Positions 31,418 through 41,300 of a stretch of DNA of 64,000 bases are shown here, one piece after another (the stretch's first letter is position 1; each line of letters opens with the position of its first letter). A program made the translations under genes and the position numbers. Under the pieces are notes generated by a model that searched no databases, had not been told where the DNA came from, and saw only the letters and a list, made by a program, of their open reading frames with translations. The stretch comes from Rubrivirga sp046845755 (GTDB taxonomy: Bacteria > Bacteroidota > Rhodothermia > Rhodothermales > Rubricoccaceae), in NCBI RefSeq assembly GCF_046845755.1, contig NZ_CP177357.1:62001-126000 (forward strand), in the 5' to 3' direction.

Positions 31418-31424
31418 GAGCCTA
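31418..31424 (-). promoter_or_regulatory. -7-like TAGGCTC before the SafE-type gene
   Basis: It reads CGGTAGGCTCTGG on the minus strand, almost the same as the nitroreductase promoter (CGGTAGGCTGCC). The ATG follows 6 nt later. Confidence 0.4.
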
Positions 31425-31594
31425 CCGAGGCGCGAGCCCCAGATCTGCCGGGGCGCCCGCCGGGGCTCTGCCGGGGAATCCCGCACAGCCCGGTCGCCAG
31501 CAGGCCCGAGGCTGGCGCCGAGACGGGCGGATCGCGATCGGTCGATCGGCCGGGGCCTGCGGTGCGATGTTCCGATGCCTCCGCACCGCTCATA

Positions 31595-33328
31595 ATGATC
31601 TCCGCCCCAAGGTTCGCCGTACTCGCGACGGTGGTCGTCGCCTTCGCTGGCGGCTGCCGGTCGTCCGCAGGCCCTAGCCTCATCCTGCACGACGCCCGCG
31701 TCTACACGTTGTCGTGGGCGGACCCCGATGTCGAGGGCCGCCCGGCTGCGGACGCGCCCGTCGACGGGGAGCGCTGGACGCCCGACGCCTCCGCCGTCGT
31801 CGTCCGGGGCGGCCGCATCGTGTTCGTGGGGAGCGACGACCAGGCGCTGGCGATGCGCGGGGCGGACACGCGCGTCGTCGATCTGGACGGCGCCGTCGTC
31901 GTGCCCGGACTCGTCGAGAGCCACGGGCACCTGCACGAGATCGGGGAGAAGGCCGAGGAGATCTCGCTCGTCGGCGTCCGCACCGAGGCCGAGATGGCCG
32001 AGCGGCTGGCGGCGGCGGACCGGCCCCAGGGCGAGTGGATCCTGGGGACGGGCTGGGACGAGGGCGACTGGGCCGACGCGCTCCCGGACCGCGCGTTTCT
32101 CGATGCGCTGGTCCCCGACCGCCCCGTGGTGCTGAAGGGCTTGCGAGGCTTCGGCACGTTCGGGAACGCGCGAGCGCTGGAGGCTGCCGGGCTCGGTCCG
32201 GCCACGGAGGACCCTGTCGGCGGAACGCTGGTGCGGCGCCCCGACGGATCGCTCACCGGCGTGCTGCTCAACAACGCCACCGACCTGCTGAACGACGCCG
32301 TTCCGCCCCGCTCGCTCGCACACAAGACGCGGATCCTGCGTCACGGAATGGACCAACTCCTGCGGGCCGGCTACGTCTCCACGCATCACGCGGGCGTACG
32401 GGCCGACTATCTCCCGGCGTACCAGGCGCTCGCGGCGTCGGATTCGCTGCCGATGCGCGCCGAGGTCCTGCTGGCGGTCGGCGTCCCGGGCGCGCCGGAC
32501 GCGGAGGAGTGGACACGGCGCGGGCCGACGGCCGATCCCGAGGCGATGCTCCAGATCCGCGCCGTCAAGGCCTACTACGACGGCTCGCTCGGCTCGCGCG
32601 GGGCCAAGCTCCTCGAGGACTACGCGGACCAGCCCGGCCACCGGGGCGTCGCGGGCGCGGACTACGGGTTCGACCCCGGGGCGACGGAGGCGTTCATCGC
32701 GGCCGGGTTCCAGGCGGCCATCCACGCCATCGGTGACGCCGGCAACCGCGACGTCCTCGACTTCTACGAGGCGGTGTTCTCGCGCCACCCCGAGGCGCGC
32801 GCGCGGCGGCACCGGGTCGAGCACGCCCAGGTCGTCCACCCGGCCGACGTCGAGCGATTCGGGGCGCTGAACCTCGTCGCGTCGATGGAGCCGGGGCACG
32901 CCGTCGAGGACAGCCCGTGGGCCCAGGACCGGCTGGGGGCGGAGCGCGTGCGTGGGGCCTACGCCTGGCGTTCGCTCCGCCGGGGCGGCGCGCTCCTGAT
33001 CTTCAACGCCGACTTTACCGGGACCGACTGGTCGCCGTTCTACGGGCTCTACGCGGCGACCACCCGCCGAATGAAAGACGGGACGCCCGCAGGCGGGTGG
33101 TACCCCGAGGAGGCGGTCACCGCCGAAGAGGCGCTCCGGGCCTACACCGTCTGGCCGGCGCGCGCGTCGGGGATCGGCACCCTGACGGGGACGCTGGAGA
33201 CCGGCAAGTGGGCGGACTTCACCGTCCTCGACCTCGACCCGCTGAACGCGCCGGCCGACTCCCTGCTGGCGGGCTCCGTCGTGATGACCGTCGTGGGCGG
33301 GGCCGTCCGGTTCGAAGCGGACGGGTAG
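31595..33328 (+). CDS. Amidohydrolase lipoprotein (YtcJ-type, Amidohydro_3)
   Basis: A 577-residue metal-dependent hydrolase with a lipoprotein signal (FAVLATVVVAFAGGC), so probably anchored in the periplasm. Visible family motifs are the N-terminal beta-sandwich (LILHDARVYTL), VVVPGLVESHGHLHEIG (HxH metal ligands), VKAYYDGSLGSRGA, AAIHAIGDAGNRDVLDFYE and RHRVEHAQVV, then FNADFTGTDWSPFYGL and the C-terminal GTLETGKWADFTVLDLDPL. Substrate is unknown; amides or formimidates are typical. The ATG at 31595 immediately precedes the signal. Confidence 0.9.
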   Translation: MISAPRFAVLATVVVAFAGGCRSSAGPSLILHDARVYTLSWADPDVEGRPAADAPVDGERWTPDASAVVVRGGRIVFVGSDDQALAMRGADTRVVDLDGAVVVPGLVESHGHLHEIGEKAEEISLVGVRTEAEMAERLAAADRPQGEWILGTGWDEGDWADALPDRAFLDALVPDRPVVLKGLRGFGTFGNARALEAAGLGPATEDPVGGTLVRRPDGSLTGVLLNNATDLLNDAVPPRSLAHKTRILRHGMDQLLRAGYVSTHHAGVRADYLPAYQALAASDSLPMRAEVLLAVGVPGAPDAEEWTRRGPTADPEAMLQIRAVKAYYDGSLGSRGAKLLEDYADQPGHRGVAGADYGFDPGATEAFIAAGFQAAIHAIGDAGNRDVLDFYEAVFSRHPEARARRHRVEHAQVVHPADVERFGALNLVASMEPGHAVEDSPWAQDRLGAERVRGAYAWRSLRRGGALLIFNADFTGTDWSPFYGLYAATTRRMKDGTPAGGWYPEEAVTAEEALRAYTVWPARASGIGTLTGTLETGKWADFTVLDLDPLNAPADSLLAGSVVMTVVGGAVRFEADG

Positions 33329-33361
33329 ACCCTCGACGTCGCCCGCCGGGCGAACACGACA

Positions 33362-33391
33362 CCGCCCCGCTGGCGGCGGCCGGCGGGGCGG
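33362..33391. terminator. GC-rich hairpin between amidohydrolase and tRNA-Ala
   Basis: CCGCCCCGC and GCGGGGCGG arms form a perfect 9-bp stem downstream of the amidohydrolase stop and of the converging tRNA. Confidence 0.55.
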
Positions 33392-33396
33392 GAGGG

Positions 33397-33469
33397 TGGA
33401 GCCAAGGAGAGTCGAACTCCTGACCTCTGCAGTGCGATTGCAGCGCTCTACCAACTGAGCTATGGCCCC
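33397..33469 (-). tRNA. tRNA-Ala (CGC)
   Basis: The minus-strand cloverleaf has acceptor GGGGCCA/TGGCTCC, D-arm GCTC/GAGC, anticodon stem CTGCA/TGCAG with loop ATCGCAC (anticodon CGC), and T-arm AGGAG-TTCGACT-CTCCT. CCA is not encoded; the discriminator is A. Confidence 0.93.
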
Positions 33470-33647
33470 TCGGTACCCCAGCCGTGGCCGGGGACGAACA
33501 GGATACCCGACCCGCCCGCCTGGCGCAACCGGGCCTCTGGGGACAATCGGTAAAGGCGGACCCGAAACGCCTCCGCCTCGCAAGCCGCCAGCCCGGCGTG
33601 GCCCTGCCCCCGGTGGCCCACACGCACCGTCCCGCCCTCATCAAACA

Positions 33648-33679
33648 CGGCGGCCGCCCCCCAGAAGGGACGGCCGCCG
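33648..33679. terminator. Terminator of the first M36 protease gene
   Basis: A perfect 9-bp inverted repeat CGGCGGCCG/CGGCCGCCG lies 28 nt after the protease stop on the minus strand. The rest of 33470-33706 holds no recognisable gene. Confidence 0.55.
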
Positions 33680-33706
33680 CGGGCCTGCAGGGCAGGGGGT
33701 GGGGCG

Positions 33707-36700
33707 CTAACGCACCACGACCGCCTGGCGCACGATCACCTGTCCGAGCGCCTCGAGCCGCACCACGTAGACGCCGGCCGCGAGCGCGCCGCTGTCGAGC
33801 GTCGCCTCGTGGCGGCCGGCGCCGACCTGGCCGTCGGCCAGCACGGCCACCTGGCGGCCGCGCACGTCGTAGACGACCACGCGGGCGTTGCCCGCGTCCG
33901 GCATCGCGAACCCGATCCGCGCGGTGCCGGCCGACGGGTTCGGGGCGGGGGTGTCGAGCGCGAGCTCGGTCACGTCGCCGGCCGAGGCCATCGCGTCGCC
34001 GATCCGGAGCACGAACCGATCCGTCGCCGCGTCGCCGTCGGCGAGGTCGTTGAGCGGGGCCTCCTCGTGGGCGGGCTGGGAGACCGCGCGGAACGTGTAC
34101 GAGCTCCGCATCCGGGTGTCGATCTCCTCACCGGTGGCGAGATCGACGAGCACGACCGGCAGGCCGGCCGGGAGCGTCTCGGCGTCCCAGCGGAGCGTCA
34201 TCTCCGCCTCCGCCCCGCGAGTCTCGACGGCCAGCGGGATCTCCGACGCCGTGAACGGGCGGACGTCGTGGGTGGCAAAGACGCCCCCGACCCGGGCCCC
34301 GATGAGGGCGTAGGCGCGGGCTGGCGGCTGGAACTTCTCCATGTCCTCGTCCTCGGTGAACGCGGCCGACCCGGCGGCGTCGAACTCGATCACGAGCGAC
34401 CGGTCGGCGAGGGCCCGGCCGGACTCCGAAGTGGCCGTGAGCGCGAAGGCGATCTCGGGGACCTCCTCCGTCTCGGCCGTCCGGGCCGGGCCGAACTCGG
34501 TCGCGCTGAACGGGATCGTCAGGTTGCGCGGGTTGCCGTTCGGACGCGGGCGCTTGGCCCGGAACCGGAACGCCTCCCACGGCTGGATCTCGTCGGGCGC
34601 GGTTTGCCACGCCGACGCGCCGTCGTTGTACGTGTACAGCCGGCGGCTCTTGATCCCATTCGCGCCCGGCCACGTCTGGTAGCCCGTGAGGTCGAGCGCC
34701 CGGTCGAACGGGTTGGCGAGGTGGTTGAACCGTGGGCCGTCCGTGTCGAGCGCGATCCGCGTGTCTTCCTCGTTGGGCGTCCGCGTCGACGCCAGCTCGA
34801 ACGGGAGGGCCACCGAGACGGAGACGTTCGGGTCGCCGACGCCGTCGCGGTCGAGGAAGTACCACCGGAACGCCTTGCCATTGCGGAGCTTCTCCCCGGT
34901 CCCCGTCGACGGGACCCACTGGCCCGTGCTGTTGTCGTACGAGGTCCAGAGGTTGGGCTCCGCGAACGGGAAGTACCCGGGCACGCCGCGGACGAGGTTC
35001 TGCTCGGCGAGGTCGTCGATCTCGAGGCCGAGGACCGGCGAGCCGAGGTACCGTGGGCCGCGGCCCCCGTCGATGACGATGCTCGAGATGCCGTCGTCGG
35101 CGACGGTCATCGTGATCGGAATGACCGTCTCGGCCGCGGCCGGGTCGTTCGTCGTGATCACGAGGTCGGCCGTGTAGATCCCCGGGGGGAGCGGGCCGGC
35201 GTCGACCTCGATGAGGAGGTCGTCGGACTCACCTTCGGCGATCGACCCAGAGGTCGGCGACACCGAGGCCCACAGGTACGGCGCCTCGATGAGCACGGCG
35301 TAGTCGCTGACGACGCCCGGCTGGTTGTTCCACACCTGGAGGCCGATCGACGCGTCGGCGTTCTCGATCCCCGTGGTGTGGCTCGTCGGGATGGCCGTCG
35401 TGATCGTCGCGTACTGGAACTCGATGTCCCCGTCGTCGGAGAGGATCGCCTGGAAGGTGTGGTCCTCCCCGGACGACGGCGAGAACCGGCCGAAGTTGGT
35501 CCACTGGACCACGAACCGCCCGTCGGGCAGCGTCTCGTAGTACCCCGCGCCGCTCCGCAGGTGGAGGTCGTCCCAGTACGGGGCGATCAGGTCGTTGGGG
35601 TCGTTCGTGTTCGGGATCGGGTCGTTCGAGAAGTCGGACCCGTCGGTGCCGAAGGTGAGGTACCCGTTGGTGGCGACCCGGACATCGGTCTGGTCGACCC
35701 CGTAGAACGGGAACGCGAACGGCAGCGCGACCACGGCCGAGCCGTCGTCGGAGCTCGAGAACGCGATGGGGGTCCCGGTCCCCGAGATGTCCTGGAAGTT
35801 GACGGCCGGGCCGCCCGGGTCGTTCGAGTCGGTCCAGATGTAGCCGTACGCATCGGGGCCGCCGCCGAGCTCGTCGCCGCCCTCCGCGTAGTTGGTGATG
35901 GACGCCTCCCACGCGACGATCCCGTCGCCGGGCGAGCCGGTGTTGGAGATCGTCGCGGTGCCCGAGGCGGTCCCGCCGTCGAACACGTTGAAGGCGAACG
36001 ACTCCGGGGTGATCTCGACGATCCCCGAGGTGATGGGGAGGTCGAACGCCTCGACGCCGTCGTCGGCGTCGAACGGCGAGCCCTGGTCGGCGGAGAACCC
36101 GAGGCCGCGCCGCGCGAAGGCCTCCCAGATGGCGTCGAAGTTGACGCCCTGGCCGGGGTTGCCGGCGTCGGGGTAGAGCGCGGCGTCGGCGGCCAGGATG
36201 GCGTCGCGCCCGTCGACGAAGCCCGGGTTACAGGGCTGGAGCTTCATCGCATCGGTCACGAGGTTCAGCGCGATCTGGTTGCCGGCCGTGCCGGCGGCGT
36301 CCCAGATGTCGGCGTCCCAGCCGTGGTCGTCGATGAGCTCCCAGGTCATCTCCCAGAGCATGGTCGCCCACACGAACCCGACGCCGTGCGGGACGGCGAG
36401 CGGCGGGAGGTCGCCGTAGGTGAAGGCGTTCTCGGCGAAGTCCGTCGAGTACGGGGAGGGCCGGATGCCCGGGCCGTCCGTCGCCTCGGCGAGTGCGTAC
36501 GTGCCGATCCCGCGGCGCATCGGGCCGGTGTCGCCGACCTGCTGCGTGAACATCAGGCCGTACCAGTCGCTCCAGCCCTCGCCCATCTGCTCGGCGTTGT
36601 TGAGGCAGGCCGTCGTGAGCCGCCCGCCGGTCAGGCGGTTGGACAGGCCATGGACGTACTCGTGGACGATGATGCCCGCGTCGAAGTCGCCGTCGATGCG

Positions 36701-37993
36701 GGGGGTCGCCGTCGTCCACTCGAACATCTGCATCCGCGGGGGCGAGCCGTCGGACGGGGTGAACATGTTGGCGTTGTTCGTCTTGCCGGTGTCGGCCCCG
36801 TCCTGGGCCTCGGCCCGGACCCAGTCGGCACCGTCGCCGCCGTTGCCGTAGTTGTTCTCCTGGAAGTTGCCCGCGGCCTCATCGAACCCGTACTGGTACA
36901 GGACATCGTGGATCACGTTGTTCCAGTAGAACAGGTTGGTGACCGCGGCGTCGGTGTACGTCGAGGGGTCCATCGTGAAGTCGACCGGGAAGTCGAACGA
37001 GAGGCCGGCCCCGCCGTCGGGCGAGTCGGCCGTCGTGCCCGTGTTGTCGTCGGCGCGGTCCTGGTAGGCGCGGACGTTGTTGCCCCAGGTCACGGTGTGC
37101 TCGGCGCCCGAGGTGCCGTCGGTGTCGTGCCAACCGAAGGGCGAGGCGATGCCGTCGGCCGGGTCGGCCTCGAGCGTGCGGCCGTCACCGGGGGGCACCG
37201 TGCCGCTGTGGTTCGGGCTCTCAAACGGCTGCGGGAACACGCGGTACTCGTCGCTCGCGCCGCGGGCGGCGGGGAGCGCCGGCGCGGCGACCGTCCTGGC
37301 CGCCTCGACGAACGCGAGCGGCGTGGCCGCGGAGTGGGCCGTGCCGCCGGGGGCGTGCTCGAACGCGTCGCTCACGACCATGTCGAAGCGGCCGAGCTCA
37401 GCGCCGGTCCCCGCGTCGACGCGGACGACCCAGGCGTGCTGGGCGTCGGCCGTCGGCACGAGGGCCTCCCAGGCAAGCCGGAGCGGGTTCTTCCCGTCGG
37501 GCATGTACACCAGTCGGGCCTCGACCGGAATCCCGGCGACCTCGCCGAAGATCGTCCGCTGCGGGGCGCCGGGCTCGGTCGAGACCGGGGCGGTCGGCGT
37601 GCCCGAGGCGCCGACGAGCGCGGCCGCTTGGGCGACGGCGGCCGAGGCGCTCAGCGACGGGGACGTGGCGACGCCGGGGGCGTCGAGCCCGCGGACGAGC
37701 GCGCCCGCCGCGTGGACCACGTTGTTGCGGGGGTCGACGGCGACGGTCGCCGTGCCACCCACGACGTCGATCCCGCTGCGCCGCTGCTGGACGTACACGT
37801 AGCTCAGCCCGCTCCGCGAGGACTCGTGGCCGTCTGTGGCGAGGTCCGCGAGGTCCGCCGCGGAGGCGTCGGCCGTCGCGCGGAGGTAGTCGAGCGCCGC
37901 TTGTTCAGCGGAGGGCGAGAGGGGAGAGGACTGGGCAAAGGAGGATGCAGCCAGCCCTAGCGCGAGCGCGCTGGCGAGTAGGAAGCGAGTCAT
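33707..37993 (-). CDS. Secreted M36-family metallopeptidase with T9SS-like C-terminal domain
   Basis: A 1,428-residue secreted zinc protease of the fungalysin family. Order: signal peptide (1-21), propeptide with FTP-like GLSYVYVQQRRSGIDVVGGT, catalytic domain with HEYVH (444-448) and downstream EQMGEGWSDWYGL (third ligand Glu472), a BACON/Ig-like region (from about 655), a further beta region with GRGPRYLGSP...NLVRGVPGYFPF, and a sorting domain ending NPSAGTARIGF...VYDVRGRQVAVLADGQ...GVYVVRLEALGQ, as in Por_Secre_tail proteins sent through the type IX system. It digests external protein. First of three tandem paralogs. Confidence 0.92.
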   Translation of the reverse strand: MTRFLLASALALGLAASSFAQSSPLSPSAEQAALDYLRATADASAADLADLATDGHESSRSGLSYVYVQQRRSGIDVVGGTATVAVDPRNNVVHAAGALVRGLDAPGVATSPSLSASAAVAQAAALVGASGTPTAPVSTEPGAPQRTIFGEVAGIPVEARLVYMPDGKNPLRLAWEALVPTADAQHAWVVRVDAGTGAELGRFDMVVSDAFEHAPGGTAHSAATPLAFVEAARTVAAPALPAARGASDEYRVFPQPFESPNHSGTVPPGDGRTLEADPADGIASPFGWHDTDGTSGAEHTVTWGNNVRAYQDRADDNTGTTADSPDGGAGLSFDFPVDFTMDPSTYTDAAVTNLFYWNNVIHDVLYQYGFDEAAGNFQENNYGNGGDGADWVRAEAQDGADTGKTNNANMFTPSDGSPPRMQMFEWTTATPRIDGDFDAGIIVHEYVHGLSNRLTGGRLTTACLNNAEQMGEGWSDWYGLMFTQQVGDTGPMRRGIGTYALAEATDGPGIRPSPYSTDFAENAFTYGDLPPLAVPHGVGFVWATMLWEMTWELIDDHGWDADIWDAAGTAGNQIALNLVTDAMKLQPCNPGFVDGRDAILAADAALYPDAGNPGQGVNFDAIWEAFARRGLGFSADQGSPFDADDGVEAFDLPITSGIVEITPESFAFNVFDGGTASGTATISNTGSPGDGIVAWEASITNYAEGGDELGGGPDAYGYIWTDSNDPGGPAVNFQDISGTGTPIAFSSSDDGSAVVALPFAFPFYGVDQTDVRVATNGYLTFGTDGSDFSNDPIPNTNDPNDLIAPYWDDLHLRSGAGYYETLPDGRFVVQWTNFGRFSPSSGEDHTFQAILSDDGDIEFQYATITTAIPTSHTTGIENADASIGLQVWNNQPGVVSDYAVLIEAPYLWASVSPTSGSIAEGESDDLLIEVDAGPLPPGIYTADLVITTNDPAAAETVIPITMTVADDGISSIVIDGGRGPRYLGSPVLGLEIDDLAEQNLVRGVPGYFPFAEPNLWTSYDNSTGQWVPSTGTGEKLRNGKAFRWYFLDRDGVGDPNVSVSVALPFELASTRTPNEEDTRIALDTDGPRFNHLANPFDRALDLTGYQTWPGANGIKSRRLYTYNDGASAWQTAPDEIQPWEAFRFRAKRPRPNGNPRNLTIPFSATEFGPARTAETEEVPEIAFALTATSESGRALADRSLVIEFDAAGSAAFTEDEDMEKFQPPARAYALIGARVGGVFATHDVRPFTASEIPLAVETRGAEAEMTLRWDAETLPAGLPVVLVDLATGEEIDTRMRSSYTFRAVSQPAHEEAPLNDLADGDAATDRFVLRIGDAMASAGDVTELALDTPAPNPSAGTARIGFAMPDAGNARVVVYDVRGRQVAVLADGQVGAGRHEATLDSGALAAGVYVVRLEALGQVIVRQAVVVR

Positions 37994-38091
37994 GGGTCAG
38001 GGGGTGACCTGGGGAAGGAGCGCGAGAAAATCCCGAGCAGCGAGACGGCGTCGACAGGCCGGCAAGGGCCCATGAGCAAACCGATGGCTCA

Positions 38092-38137
38092 GAAAGTAGA
38101 GGGGACGAAAACAACGGGCTCCGATGTGGTCCCCTCT
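38092..38137 (-). promoter_or_regulatory. Candidate promoter region of the first M36 protease gene
   Basis: The gap 37994-38383 contains no gene. On the minus strand it has a TACTTTC heptamer (38098-38092) preceded by TTGTTTTC, inside an inverted repeat AGAGGGGAC/GTCCCCTCT (38098-38106 and 38129-38137). The stretch around it is AT-richer than its surroundings. An unusual AT-rich block (TTGTTTTCTAACCGTTTAAC) follows near 38246-38265. Confidence 0.4.
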
Positions 38138-38355
38138 CATGCGCGCCCCTCATTCGAGGTGCGCACCCTGCAGCGCGCCTCCACCCTCCACAGCGTTCAC
38201 GGCCCCTTCAACGGCGTGATGCCTCCTCGGGACAGAAGGGAAGGGTTGTTTTCTAACCGTTTAACTCTCAGCTTCCTTCCCGGACCTGTCCCGGCGGCCT
38301 CGCCCCCTCCGCCGGCGCGGCGGCGGGGAGCGGGCGCCCAGGGGCCGCGCCGGGA

Positions 38356-38371
38356 AGGGCCGCTGGGCCCT
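38356..38371. terminator. Hairpin after the second M36 protease gene
   Basis: AGGGCC-GCTG-GGCCCT lies 13-28 nt after the stop on the minus strand. The stem is short and there is no T-run. Confidence 0.4.
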
Positions 38372-38383
38372 CGCCGCGGCGCC

Positions 38384-41300
38384 TCAGCGGACGACGGCCG
38401 CGCGCCGCGTGACGACGGCGCCGGCCGCCTCGAGACGAACGACGTACACCCCGGCCGCGAGCCCGGCCGGGAGCGCCGCCTCGTGCCGCCCGGCGGCCAC
38501 CGGCCCGTCGACCAGTACGGCGACCTTGCGGCCCCGCGCGTCGAACACGCTCAGCCGGACGGCGCCGGCCTCGGGGATCCCGAACTCGAGACGCGCGCCG
38601 CCCGCCGACGGGTTCGGCACGGGGGCCTCGAGCACAACGGCGGTCACGTCCCCGGTCGTCGCGAGCGCCGCCCCGATCCGGAGCACGAACCGGTCGGCCG
38701 CCGCGGCCGGGTCGGCGAGGTCGTCGAGCGGGACGTCGTCGAGCGCCGGGCTCGGCGCGAGCCGGAACCCGTAGCTCGACCGCGCCCGGACGTCGACCTC
38801 CTCGCCCGTCGCGAGGTCGACGAGCACGACGGGCAGCCCGGCTGGGAGCCCGCCCGCGTCCCACGACAGCGTCATCTCGGCCGCCGCGCCCCGGGCCTCG
38901 ACCGCCAGAGGGACCTCGGCCGGGGCGAACGGCCGGGCGTCGACGGCCGCCAGCGCCCCGCCCACGCGGGCCCCGACGAGCGCGTACGCCGTGGCCGGGG
39001 GCTGGAATTTTTCCGTGTCCTCGTCGGCGTCGAACGCCGCGGTCGCCTCGGCGTCGAAGACGACCGCCAGCGAGGCGTCGCGGAGCGGCCGGCCGGACGC
39101 GGCGGTGGCCGACAGCGAAAAGCGGAGGCCGGGCGTCGGGGCGGCCGTCCGGGCCGCCTGCTCGGCGGGGACCCGGGCGTCCGAAGGGATGGTCAGCACG
39201 CGCGGGTTCCCGTTCCGGCGGGGGCCCCGGGCCCGGAACCGGAACGCTTGCCACGGGGCCACCGTCGTGGCCTCGGCCCACGTCGCCGTGGCCGGGTCGT
39301 ACGTGTAGACCCCGGTGTTCCGCGAGAGCCCGCCCCCGCCCTGCCACGACCGGATCCCCGAGACGTCGAGCGGCTCGGCGAACGGGTTGGCGAGGTGGTT
39401 GAACCGGTTGCCCCCGGTGTCGAGCGGGACCCGGACGAACCGGTCGTTGACCGGGCGGCCGGTCGCGAGCGTGAACGGGAGGGCCCGGCTCTCGCTCACG
39501 GCGGGGTCGCCGACCCCGTCGCGGTCGAGGAGGTACCACCGGACCGCGCGGCCGAGCGGGAGCTCGTGTCCGGCGCCCCCGTCGGGGAGCCACCGGCCGG
39601 CGGCCGTGTCGTACCCGGTCCACAGGGTCGGCTTGGGGTGGTCGGGGAAGTACCCGGGCACGCCGCGGACGAGGTTCTGGGCCGCGAGGTCGTCGACGGT
39701 CATCCCGGCCGCGGGGGGCCCGAGGAACCGGGCCCCGCGGGCCCCGGCGATCACGACGGACGAGGTGGCCGTCGAGCCGCCGACGGTCAGCGTCACCGGG
39801 ACGGTCGTCGTGGCGGCCTCGGGGTCGTTCGTGGTGACGACGAGGTCGGCCGTGTACGCCCCGTCGGGGAGGTCCTGCGTGTCGACGGCGACCGTGAGCG
39901 CGGCGCTCGCGCCCGGGACGACGTCGCCCGACACCGGGGCGACCGACGCCCACGCGGTCGGCGCGTCGAACAGGACGGCCTTGGCGGCCGTCACGTACGG
40001 CGCGTCGAAGACGACGCCCAGGCCGTCGGAGCCGGCTGCGTTCTCGATCCCGACCGTCGCGCGGTCGAGCGTGCCCGCCATCGCGTCGTACTGGATCTCA
40101 GCGGTCCCGTCGGCAGAGAGGACGAGTTGGAAGGTGACCGTCGTGCTCGCGTCGTTGAAGCGCCCGTAGCGGTCCCACTGGATGGCGAACCGGCCGTCGG
40201 GGAGGGCCGCGGCGTACACGACGCTGGACGCGCCGCCGTCGAGGTCGTCCCAGAACGGGGCGATGACGGCATTCGGGATGCCCGCGCCGGGGACGGCCGT
40301 GTTCGTGAACGTCTCGCCGACGAACGTGTCGTCGAACGTCACGAACCCGTTGGAGTAGACGCGGACGGACCCGTGCGGGGCCCCGTAGAACGGGAATGCG
40401 AAGGGGAGCGCGACGTCGGCGTAGCCCTCGTCGTCGGGGTCGTAGCCCGGGACGGCGGTGAGGGCGACGGGCGCGCCCGTCGCCGAGATGTCGGTGAACG
40501 CGACGGCCGGGCCGCCGGGCTCGTCGGAGTCGGCGAATGTGTAGCCGAACAGGTCGGGGCCGCCCGCGAGGGCGTCGGCGCCGTCGGGCTGCGAGAGGTT
40601 GGTGACGACGGCCTGGAAGGTGAGGGTGCCGTCGCCGGGGGCGCCCGTGTGCGCGAGCGTCACGTCGGCCGTGGCGGCCTCGCCGGCGCCGAGCGCGAAG
40701 GCGAGGGTGGGAGGCGTGATCGCGGCGACGCCCCCCGTGATCGGCAGGTCGAAGGCCTCGACGTTGTCGGCGTTCGAGGTCGACGAGCCCTGATCGGCGC
40801 TGACGCCGAGGCCGCGCCGCGCGAACGCGGCCCACAGAAGGTCGTGGTGGCGGCCGAGGCCGGGCCGCGCGGGGTCGGGGTAGAGCGCGGCGTCGGCGGC
40901 CAGGATGGCGTCGCGGCCATCGACGAAGCCGGGCGAGCACGGCTGGAGCTTCATCCCCTCCATCACGAGCGCGAGGGCGATGTGGTTGCCAGCCTCGGCG
41001 CCGAGGTTGGTGAGGTCGGGATCGAACCCGAACGCGTCGATGAGCTCCCACGTCACCTCCCAGAGCGCTGTGGCCCACACGAACCCGACGCCGTGCGGGA
41101 TGGCCTGCGTCTGGGAGTCGGCGTAGGTGAAGGGGTTGATCGCGAGGTCGGTCGAGTAGGGGGCGGGGCGGATGCCGGCCCCGGTCGTCGGCTGGTCGAG
41201 GGCGTACGTGCCGATCCCGCGGCGCGTCGGGCCGGTGTCGCCGACCTGCTGGGTGAGCATCAGGCCGAGGTAGTCGCTCCAGCCCTCGCCCATCTGCTCG

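Noticed and set aside
31469..31487. A look-alike of the 19-bp dyad (CCGGGGAATCCCG) between the SafE-type gene and the amidohydrolase
   Set aside because: The half-sites do not fit TGTRGGG-N5-CCCYGCR, and the distance to the nearest -7-like element (45 nt) is not 68-69 or 76, so it was not counted.
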